Origin: Tannerella sp.
Lineage (GTDB): Bacteria; Bacteroidota; Bacteroidia; Bacteroidales; Tannerellaceae
NCBI GenBank assembly: GCA_031283785.1
Contig: JAITBC010000194.1
Span: forward strand, 1-6,071
DNA: 6,071 nucleotides
Direction: 5' to 3'
The notes beneath the pieces are model-generated. The model was not told where the DNA came from. It made no database searches and worked only from the letters and a program-made list of their open reading frames with translations. Below are positions 1 through 5,131 of this stretch, one piece after another; the stretch's first letter is position 1, and each line of letters opens with the position of its first letter. The translations under genes and the position numbers were made by a program.

Positions 1-344
1 CATCCTTCTTTTAAGAATGTTTGAATGATTGACTTATATTCACTTTCCCGTATTGTATCCGATCTGCTCTTATCATAAATGTCAACTAAAATTATAACAT
101 TATCCAGTTTTTTAGTGTATAGATTGTATGTTATGATTCGTGCTCCTTTGCTTTTGCCTTTATTTTTGGATTGTATAGCTATACGTATTTTGCGAAAACC
201 ATTGCCTAAATCAACTCCTAATTCCTGATTCTTGGAAAAATCTATTTGAAACCTCTTCAAATCGTCTGTCAAAGATACATATTTCTTTTTCAGTCTTTTA
301 TAGGATTTTTCAAAAGTTGAAGTAGGGATAAATTCTATATTCAT
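1..344 (-). CDS. RelE/ParE-superfamily toxin of a type II toxin-antitoxin pair (3' end at or beyond window edge)
   Basis: Reading leftward from the ATG at 344-342, the frame stays open for 114 codons to the window edge; the last two visible bases are TG, so the stop could be the very next codon. The product starts MNIEFIPTSTFEKSYKRLKK, a short strand followed by a basic helix as in RelE/ParE folds. A basic core follows: FRKIRI at residues 50-55, a K/G-rich loop at 60-67, GARIITY at 67-73, a hydrophobic strand VIILVDIY at 83-90, then DKS and a C-terminal helix (ESEYKSII). This order matches RelE/HigB-like ribosome-dependent mRNA interferases, where Arg and Lys in the central strands and a C-terminal Tyr or Lys support RNA cleavage. 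About 110-120 aa is usual for the family, so little is missing. The start overlaps the antitoxin stop (ATGA), implying translational coupling. The family call is firm; RNase rather than gyrase-poison activity is inferred from resemblance. Confidence 0.85.
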   Translation of the reverse strand, partial: MNIEFIPTSTFEKSYKRLKKKYVSLTDDLKRFQIDFSKNQELGVDLGNGFRKIRIAIQSKNKGKSKGARIITYNLYTKKLDNVIILVDIYDKSRSDTIRESEYKSIIQTFLKEG

Positions 345-568
345 GAGTGATCTTCGTCTAACAAATCATCCAAAGTCTTATACTCTTTTGTTCCATTAGC
401 AGCAATATCTTTTGCAATAATTTGTGTCTCACGTAAGGCAGATTTAAATTCGGCTACTCGTTTGCTTTTTTCATCAATGGGCTGAATTGCGCCTGAATAA
501 ATCAAACTGTCCAGTAATTTTTTCACTGTTTTGTTTCGATTGTCATATTTTATTGTCATCGTTGCCAT
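341..568 (-). CDS. Antitoxin of a type II toxin-antitoxin pair (75 aa)
   Basis: This small protein lies directly upstream of the RelE-like toxin and shares the ATGA overlap with it. The N-terminus (MTIKYDNRNKTVKKLLDSLI, residues 4-23) is a short beta strand followed by a helix, the layout of short ribbon-helix-helix-like antitoxins often paired with RelE toxins in Bacteroidetes. The C-terminal half is charged and ends in YKTLDDLLDED, an acidic amphipathic segment typical of the part of an antitoxin that wraps and neutralises a basic toxin. Two starts are possible: the ATG at 568-566 (chosen, about 25-30 nt below the predicted transcription start) or the in-frame ATG three codons later at 559-557. 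The N-terminal part probably binds the palindrome at 625-641 and represses the operon. The antitoxin role rests mainly on position, size and partner; the DNA-binding fold is inferred. Confidence 0.8.
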   Translation of the reverse strand: MATMTIKYDNRNKTVKKLLDSLIYSGAIQPIDEKSKRVAEFKSALRETQIIAKDIAANGTKEYKTLDDLLDEDHS

Positions 569-599
569 AATTATTATCTTTAATGAGTTATTCAGAGAA

Positions 600-630
600 C
601 AAAAATACGCTATTATGAATTAATTGCAAA
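600..630 (-). promoter_or_regulatory. Predicted promoter of the toxin-antitoxin operon
   Basis: On the minus strand a -33 element TTTG (630-627) and a -7 element TATTTTTG (607-600) are separated by 19 bp. Both match the Bacteroidetes primary-sigma consensus TTTG / TAnnTTTG without a mismatch. Transcription would start near 593-596, leaving a leader of about 25-30 nt before the antitoxin ATG at 568. The start codon is preceded by an A-rich stretch (AAAGATAATAATT) rather than a Shine-Dalgarno site, as is usual in this phylum. Confidence 0.75.
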
Positions 631-641
631 ATTATTTTGCA
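625..641. promoter_or_regulatory. 17-bp perfect palindrome over the -33 element, candidate antitoxin operator
   Basis: TGCAAAAT (625-632) and ATTTTGCA (634-641) form a perfect inverted repeat around a single central base. The left arm contains the -33 TTTG of the toxin-antitoxin promoter, so a protein bound here would block sigma factor contact. Position and symmetry suit a dimeric antitoxin or toxin-antitoxin complex that represses its own operon; binding itself is inferred. Confidence 0.6.
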
Positions 642-689
642 CTTTTTTTTCTAACCCGTTCCGACATTGAAATTAAGTAATCAGATATC

Positions 690-743
690 TTCAAATTTTG
701 CATACAATATCACCCCCTTGTGAAATCATTCAAATTCTGCATA
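690..743. repeat. Pair of imperfect 15-bp direct repeats upstream of the toxin-antitoxin promoter
   Basis: TTCAAATTTTGCATA (690-704) recurs as TTCAAATTCTGCATA (729-743) with one mismatch, the copies starting 39 bp apart. Each contains the operator half-site ATTTTGCA (exact at 695-702, one mismatch at 734-741) seen in the palindrome at 625-641. They may be auxiliary binding sites for the antitoxin complex, or chance in AT-rich DNA. The rest of the 642-808 interval shows no gene or RNA that I can recognise. Confidence 0.4.
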
Positions 744-808
744 ATTAATATTATGTTAAATAGAATAATGGCGAGGTAATGGGATAGATAATATCTCGTT
801 TTAAAGTA

Positions 809-844
809 AAAAGAATCGCTTTGGACATGGAAAGCGATTCTTTT
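809..844 (-). terminator. Rho-independent terminator of the gyrA-TPR operon
   Basis: AAAAGAATCGCTTT (809-822) pairs perfectly with AAAGCGATTCTTTT (831-844) around an 8-nt loop. Read on the minus strand, the 14-bp stem begins about 35 nt after the stop codon of the TPR gene and runs into a U-rich stretch (TTCTTTTTACTTT). The plus-strand reading also ends in four Ts, but no plus-strand gene lies upstream, so its evident job is to end the leftward transcript before the toxin-antitoxin promoter. Confidence 0.85.
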
Positions 845-879
845 CAGCTGGGACAATCAAAAAGTCGGGTTTATTTTTA

Positions 880-2115
880 TCAGTTACTTCCGTTCATGAT
901 TTTGTCCATTTCTTCGAATTTATCACCCATATCCAGATTGTAATAGATACTACGCAAAGCCATTTTATTGTCGAATGCATCCGGGTTTAATTGATAAGCT
1001 TTTTCGAAATAAGGAAGCGCTTTCTTGAATAATCCTTTAGCTTTATCTCTTTCTTCATTATATTTTTTTACATCGGCGATATTATTAGCTTCTTCTAATT
1101 GCATTACTCCCTGGTTAAAATATATGCGTCCGAGATTCGATTGGGTTTCTGCGTTTTCACCGTCTAATTCGATTGCCTTAGCGAAAAATTCTTCCGCTTT
1201 CGCATAATCTTTAAGACCTGATTCGTATACCCTCCCTGCAACATCATACAATTGAGCGTTTGTCGGATCATTTATGATGGCGGCATTTATGTATTCGATA
1301 GCTTTATCATTTTGTTCGGCGTTGATATAGAGGCTGACGAGGTTCATTATGAAGTACGATTCCTTAGGGAAAATAGACAGTCCTTCTTCAAGTGTTTTCT
1401 GGAAGTTAAGAGAGTCTTTTATATTTTTATATTCATCAGCAAGGTATTGCAACATATCATTTCGCTTGTAGTCTATTTTGCTGGCGCGTTTCAGCGCTTC
1501 TATGGCGAGTGTATGATCATCGTTCAACTGGATAGCTGCAATAGCGGCATAGTAATTAGCATAAATATAAATGGAATCGACGGTTTCTTCTCCCGGTTTC
1601 ACCCCTTCTTTTATTAGTTTACTGTCGGCTATTTCAATATATTGATCGAATAAATCGAAAGATTTTTTGTAATCTTTCTGTTCAAAGAAATAAGCGCCTC
1701 CATTCAGATAATAAGCCATATTAGCTTTCAGGGTAGACCTGATATCTTTAGTGAATTTAGGTTTCACCTTCCCTTTTGCGTCGGGAAGGTTATCCAGTTC
1801 ATTCGCTTTTTTAAAGTATGGGTATACGTACATTAACGCTTCATACATCACAGCTTCGTTAGGTTGTTGGCTTAACATCTGTTTTGTGTTTTCGCCGGTA
1901 AATTGTAAATCTTCAATTTGACCTGCCGTATACCATGTCTTTGCGTCGTTTTTTGTTTCTTCATGTTCCAACGCTCCTTTGATTTTCGTTCTTGCTTCTG
2001 CGAAATTAGGTTTTGTATCTTTCGCTAATCTCAAAGCTTCCGAAACAGCTTTCTTTTGTCCGAAAGAGACGGACGCAAGTAAGCAGAGTCCAAGTGTTAA
2101 TACTAATTTTTTCAT
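880..2115 (-). CDS. Exported tetratricopeptide-repeat protein encoded downstream of gyrA
   Basis: The 411-aa product begins with a Sec signal peptide: MKK, a hydrophobic run LVLTLGLCLLASVSF, and a likely cleavage next to Gln20 (SFG/Q). Cys11 is preceded by Leu, so there is no lipobox and the mature protein should be soluble in the periplasm. The rest is helical with degenerate TPR units, clearest at about residues 134-167, 253-286, 287-320 (DYAKAEEFFAKAIELDGEN) and 357-380 (ALPYFEKAYQLNPDA), with weaker ones near 184-217 and 218-250. TPR arrays are protein-binding scaffolds; no catalytic motif is visible and the partner is unknown. The gene starts 30 bp after gyrA with no convincing promoter between them and is followed by the terminator at 809-844, so it is probably the second gene of a gyrA operon. 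The start follows AAAGAAG. A TPR gene next to gyrA seems, from memory, to recur in Bacteroidales, though the functional link is not known to me. Confidence 0.85.
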   Translation of the reverse strand: MKKLVLTLGLCLLASVSFGQKKAVSEALRLAKDTKPNFAEARTKIKGALEHEETKNDAKTWYTAGQIEDLQFTGENTKQMLSQQPNEAVMYEALMYVYPYFKKANELDNLPDAKGKVKPKFTKDIRSTLKANMAYYLNGGAYFFEQKDYKKSFDLFDQYIEIADSKLIKEGVKPGEETVDSIYIYANYYAAIAAIQLNDDHTLAIEALKRASKIDYKRNDMLQYLADEYKNIKDSLNFQKTLEEGLSIFPKESYFIMNLVSLYINAEQNDKAIEYINAAIINDPTNAQLYDVAGRVYESGLKDYAKAEEFFAKAIELDGENAETQSNLGRIYFNQGVMQLEEANNIADVKKYNEERDKAKGLFKKALPYFEKAYQLNPDAFDNKMALRSIYYNLDMGDKFEEMDKIMNGSN

Positions 2116-2145
2116 CTTCTTTTACTAATTTGATGTTAATAATTT

Positions 2146-4788
2146 TTATTCTAATTTATCGTTATTTTCACTGTCTTCCGTATCATCTTCCAAAGTAAAA
2201 TCCTCATCATCTTCGTCATATGTCCCATTTTCTGCGGGCATAAAGTCTTCGGCATCCATATTACCGTCACTGATTATCTCGTCATCGTCGGTTATTCCTG
2301 CCTCTTGCAAAAGACCTTTATTAGCAATTTTTTCTTCTTCCGTTTCCGAGATCACTTTACATACCGATGCGATTTCATCACTTCTCTTTTCCAAATTGAT
2401 AAGTCTTACTCCTTGTGTTGCACGTCCGATAATATTCAAATTTACGACATTTATTCGGATTGTAATGCCGGATTTGTTAATTATCATTAAGTCATTTTCG
2501 TCCGTTACGGATTTTATATCTACCAGTTTCCCGGTTTTTTCCGTTATATTAAAGGTTTTAACGCCTTTACCGCCGCGGTTGGTGATACGGTAATCTTCTA
2601 TTTTCGAGCGTTTTCCATATCCTTTTTCCGATACAACCAGGATCGATTCTTTCTTCGGGTATTTTATGCAGATCATACCCACAGTGCAATCGTTCTCATC
2701 ATTGAGCGTCATGCCGCGTACGCCTGTGGCCGTACGGCCCATAACGCGTACTTTGTTTTCATGGAAGCGTATCGCACGGCCATTTTTGTTAGCGATTATC
2801 ACATCATTATTTCCGTTCGTCATACGAACCTGAATGAGTCCGTCGCCTTCGCGCAACGAAATGGCAATTACTCCGTTTTGGCGCGGGCGCGAATAAGCTT
2901 CCAGCAAGGTCTTCTTTATGACGCCTTGCTTTGTGCAAAACAATAAATAATGTGAATTAGCAAATTCGGCGTCTGTAGTGAGGTTTTTCACTCGTATGAA
3001 TGCGTTCACACCGTCGTCCGCATCGATATTGAGCAGGTTCCGGATAGCGCGTCCCTTCGAATTACGGGCGCCTTCCGGTATCTCGTATACTCTTTTCCAG
3101 TAACATTTTCCTTTAGCGGTGAAGAACAGTAGCGTCGCATGCATGGATGCCGGATAGATATATTCGACAAAGTCTTCGTCACGGGTATCGGAGCCTTTAG
3201 AGCCTACGCCGCCGCGCGCCTGCGTACGAAACTCGGAAAGCGGCGTACGTTTGATATATCCCATGTGTGAAAGCGTTATGATCATCTCGTCGTCGGAATA
3301 AAAATCTTCCGGGTTCAGCTCTTCCGATGCATATACAATATCCGTTTTGCGCTCATCTCCGTATTTGTCAATGATCTCCTGCAGTTCGTCTTTTATTACT
3401 TCCATCAGGATATTTTCATTTTCAAGTATTTCTTTTAAACGGGCGATGGTTTTCCTGATTTCTTCAAATTCGGCACGCAGCTTATCCTGCTCTAATCCCG
3501 TCAACTGGCGCAGACGCATCTCAACAATAGCGCGAGCCTGAATATCCGTCAAGTCAAAACGGACGACCAAGTTAGAAACGGCTTCCTGCGGACTGCCCGA
3601 TTTCTTGATGATAGCAATTACTTCGTCAATATTATCGGATGCGATAATTAATCCCTGCAATATATGGGAGCGTTCTTCGGCTTTTTTCAAATCATATTTC
3701 GTACGACGTATGACGACTTCTTTGCGGTGTTCGATAAAGTAGCCTATCATATCTTTTAGATTCAACAACTTCGGACGGCCGTTTACGAGAGCAATATTAT
3801 TGACGCTAAAAGACGACTGCAGCGCCGTCATCTTGTATAATTTATTAAGTACCACATTGGCATTTGCATCGCGTTTGATATCGACAACAATACGCATGCC
3901 GCTACGGTCGGATTCGTCGTTTACGTTCGAGATGCCTTCGATGCGTTTCTCGGTTACAAGTTCGGCTATATACTTAATAAGTTCCGCTTTGTTAACTAAA
4001 TAAGGAATCTCATTTATAACAATCTTATCGTGCGTAGACGATGTTTCGATCTCTGCTTTTCCGCGCAGGACGATACGTCCGCGTCCCGTCTCGAAAGCAT
4101 CTTTAACGCCCGCATATCCATAAATCGTTGCGCCCGTAGGGAAATCCGGCGCTTTGACATATTTCATCAACCCTTCGATATCAATCTCTCCACGGGTATC
4201 GATATATGCCTGACAGGCTTGCAGTACTTCCTTCATGTTATGAGGAGGCATGTTCGTCGCCATACCTACGGCTATACCCGACGCCCCGTTTATCAGCAGG
4301 TTAGGTATACGCGTGGGTAACACCGTCGGTTCATGCAAGGTATCGTCGAAATTTAACTGAAAATCAACCGTATCCTTGTCTATATCGCGTAACATCTCTT
4401 CAGCCAGCTTACTCAGGCGTGCTTCCGTGTAACGCATAGCCGCAGGGCTGTCTCCGTCGACCGAACCGAAGTTCCCTTGCCCGTCAACAAGCGTATAACG
4501 CATCGACCATTTCTGTGCCAGACGAACCATTGCAAAATAAACGGACGAATCGCCATGCGGGTGATACTTACCTAAAACATCGCCAACCATTCTCGCCGAC
4601 TTCTTGTACGGCTTATCCGAATTATTGCCTAATTCGTTCATCCCGAACAGGATACGCCTGTGAACAGGTTTAAAGCCATCCCTGACATCCGGGAGGGCGC
4701 GTGAGACAATCACGGACATTGAATAATCAATGTACGCGGATTTCATTTCATTATTAATATCGATCTTAATAATTCTGTCTTCAGTCAT
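2146..4788 (-). CDS. gyrA: DNA gyrase subunit A
   Basis: Subunit A of the type IIA topoisomerase that introduces negative supercoils using ATP hydrolysed by GyrB (A2B2 tetramer, cytoplasm). At 880 aa it is full length for the family. The breakage-reunion domain covers about residues 1-490: the quinolone-determining region with [10 protein letters not shown] at 73-82, the catalytic tyrosine Tyr120 in [10 protein letters not shown], the family signature [13 protein letters not shown] at 172-184, and the coiled-coil and dimer gate near 350-480. The C-terminal beta-pinwheel that wraps DNA covers about 497-810, with a GyrA box QARGGVG at 523-529, which marks GyrA rather than ParC. The last 50 residues are strongly acidic. 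At the position of E. coli Asp87 this protein has Phe85, while Ser81 corresponds to Ser83. The ATG at 4788 is chosen because it gives the canonical N-terminus and an in-frame stop lies shortly upstream; no Shine-Dalgarno site is seen. gyrB is not in the window. Confidence 0.98.
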   Translation of the reverse strand: MTEDRIIKIDINNEMKSAYIDYSMSVIVSRALPDVRDGFKPVHRRILFGMNELGNNSDKPYKKSARMVGDVLGKYHPHGDSSVYFAMVRLAQKWSMRYTLVDGQGNFGSVDGDSPAAMRYTEARLSKLAEEMLRDIDKDTVDFQLNFDDTLHEPTVLPTRIPNLLINGASGIAVGMATNMPPHNMKEVLQACQAYIDTRGEIDIEGLMKYVKAPDFPTGATIYGYAGVKDAFETGRGRIVLRGKAEIETSSTHDKIVINEIPYLVNKAELIKYIAELVTEKRIEGISNVNDESDRSGMRIVVDIKRDANANVVLNKLYKMTALQSSFSVNNIALVNGRPKLLNLKDMIGYFIEHRKEVVIRRTKYDLKKAEERSHILQGLIIASDNIDEVIAIIKKSGSPQEAVSNLVVRFDLTDIQARAIVEMRLRQLTGLEQDKLRAEFEEIRKTIARLKEILENENILMEVIKDELQEIIDKYGDERKTDIVYASEELNPEDFYSDDEMIITLSHMGYIKRTPLSEFRTQARGGVGSKGSDTRDEDFVEYIYPASMHATLLFFTAKGKCYWKRVYEIPEGARNSKGRAIRNLLNIDADDGVNAFIRVKNLTTDAEFANSHYLLFCTKQGVIKKTLLEAYSRPRQNGVIAISLREGDGLIQVRMTNGNNDVIIANKNGRAIRFHENKVRVMGRTATGVRGMTLNDENDCTVGMICIKYPKKESILVVSEKGYGKRSKIEDYRITNRGGKGVKTFNITEKTGKLVDIKSVTDENDLMIINKSGITIRINVVNLNIIGRATQGVRLINLEKRSDEIASVCKVISETEEEKIANKGLLQEAGITDDDEIISDGNMDAEDFMPAENGTYDEDDEDFTLEDDTEDSENNDKLE

Positions 4789-4823
4789 TTCTATATTAAT
4801 TAGTTCTACAATTTATTTCCCCA

Positions 4824-4845
4824 TATACATTAATTTATATGTATA
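4824..4845. repeat. Small AT-rich inverted repeat in the gyrA leader
   Basis: TATACAT (4824-4830) and ATGTATA (4839-4845) form a 7-bp perfect stem around an 8-nt AT-rich loop. It lies 36-57 nt upstream of the gyrA start codon, inside the predicted gyrA 5' leader. No U-tract follows it on either strand, so it is not a terminator. It is a weak hairpin and could equally be chance in AT-rich DNA. Confidence 0.3.
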
Positions 4846-4859
4846 CTTCCTCATATATC

Positions 4860-4942
4860 AAAAAAGTGCACTAAAGTACTGCTTTTTTGATTCATGGCAA
4901 AATCAAAAAGCAAAAAAAAACAAACGGTTATCCTGTTTTTTT
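4860..4942. repeat. Cluster of three A/T-tract inverted repeats in the gyrA-mltG divergent region
   Basis: Three adjoining or overlapping hairpin-forming repeats are visible. A7-G (4860-4867) pairs imperfectly with C-T6 (4883-4889). GCTTTTTTGATT (4882-4893) pairs with AATCAAAAAGC (4902-4912), with one extra T, around an 8-nt loop. AAAAAAACA (4914-4922) pairs with TGTTTTTTT (4934-4942) around an 11-nt loop. The first two share the 4882-4889 tract and so would be mutually exclusive as RNA. They sit between divergent genes where no terminator is expected, so a role as DNA structure (cruciform or curvature) at the gyrA promoter is as likely as an RNA role. Confidence 0.45.
4872..4902 (-). promoter_or_regulatory. 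Predicted promoter of gyrA
   Basis: On the minus strand a -33 TTTG (4902-4899) is followed after exactly 19 bp by TACTTTAG (4879-4872), a one-mismatch form of the Bacteroidetes -7 element TAnnTTTG. The spacing equals that of the toxin-antitoxin promoter in this window. Transcription would begin near 4865-4868, giving a leader of roughly 75-80 nt. The elements overlap the inverted repeats at 4860-4912. The call rests on consensus matching alone. Confidence 0.5.
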
Positions 4943-5000
4943 AATAATACGTTGAAAATAAATGGATTACATTCTATAAAAAAACTTTTCATCGTATGAA

Positions 5001-5032
5001 CTTGTAAAAACGAAGTTTTTCATGTACGTTTG
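5001..5032 (+). promoter_or_regulatory. Predicted promoter of mltG
   Basis: TACGTTTG at 5025-5032 matches the Bacteroidetes -7 consensus TAnnTTTG exactly, and CTTG at 5001-5004 is a three-of-four match to the -33 TTTG with a 20-bp spacer. Transcription would start near 5036-5039, leaving a leader of about 95 nt before the ATG at 5132. A small A5-C/G-T5 inverted repeat (5006-5020) lies in the spacer. The -7 element is convincing; the -33 element is weaker. Confidence 0.5.
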
Positions 5033-5131
5033 TCGCTCATAAATCGAAAAATAATAAAAGCATAAAGGAATGGCTTCATTCGAAATACGGTTGACAGCTA
5101 ATATTTAATGCGTTGTTTTTTAGTACAGAAA

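Noticed and set aside
569..879. A small gene, tRNA, riboswitch or CRISPR array in the toxin-antitoxin to TPR gap
   Set aside because: Only the promoter, the half-site repeats and the terminator are supported; no open frame with start signals, cloverleaf or regular repeat-spacer pattern was found.
1252..1617. Plus-strand open frame of 121 codons inside the TPR gene
   Set aside because: It is antisense to the TPR coding region, has a hydrophobic composition typical of the complement of acidic, helical genes, and no supporting signals.
4030..4320. Plus-strand open frame of 96 codons within gyrA
   Set aside because: It lies wholly antisense to the conserved breakage-reunion domain of GyrA, has no promoter or start signal, and its product has no recognisable motif; a shadow of the real gene.
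2146..4788. Topoisomerase IV subunit A (parC) as the identity of the 880-aa gene
   Set aside because: The [25 protein letters not shown] core, the presence of a GyrA box and the full-length pinwheel favour GyrA.
4730..4999. Plus-strand open frame of 89 codons across the gyrA start and the intergenic region
   Set aside because: It starts antisense to gyrA and runs through the A/T-tract repeats; the product is a low-complexity translation of AT-rich DNA.
5006..5020. AAAAAC-GAA-GTTTTT hairpin as a terminator
   Set aside because: The stem is only 6 bp, nearly all A-T, with a 3-nt loop, and no gene upstream on that strand needs terminating; it lies in the spacer of the predicted mltG promoter.
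5091..5096. TTGACA resembling an E. coli-type -35 box upstream of mltG
   Set aside because: No matching TATAAT is found at the right spacing before the start codon, and the other evidence points to Bacteroidetes promoters; TACGTTTG at 5025-5032 is a better candidate.
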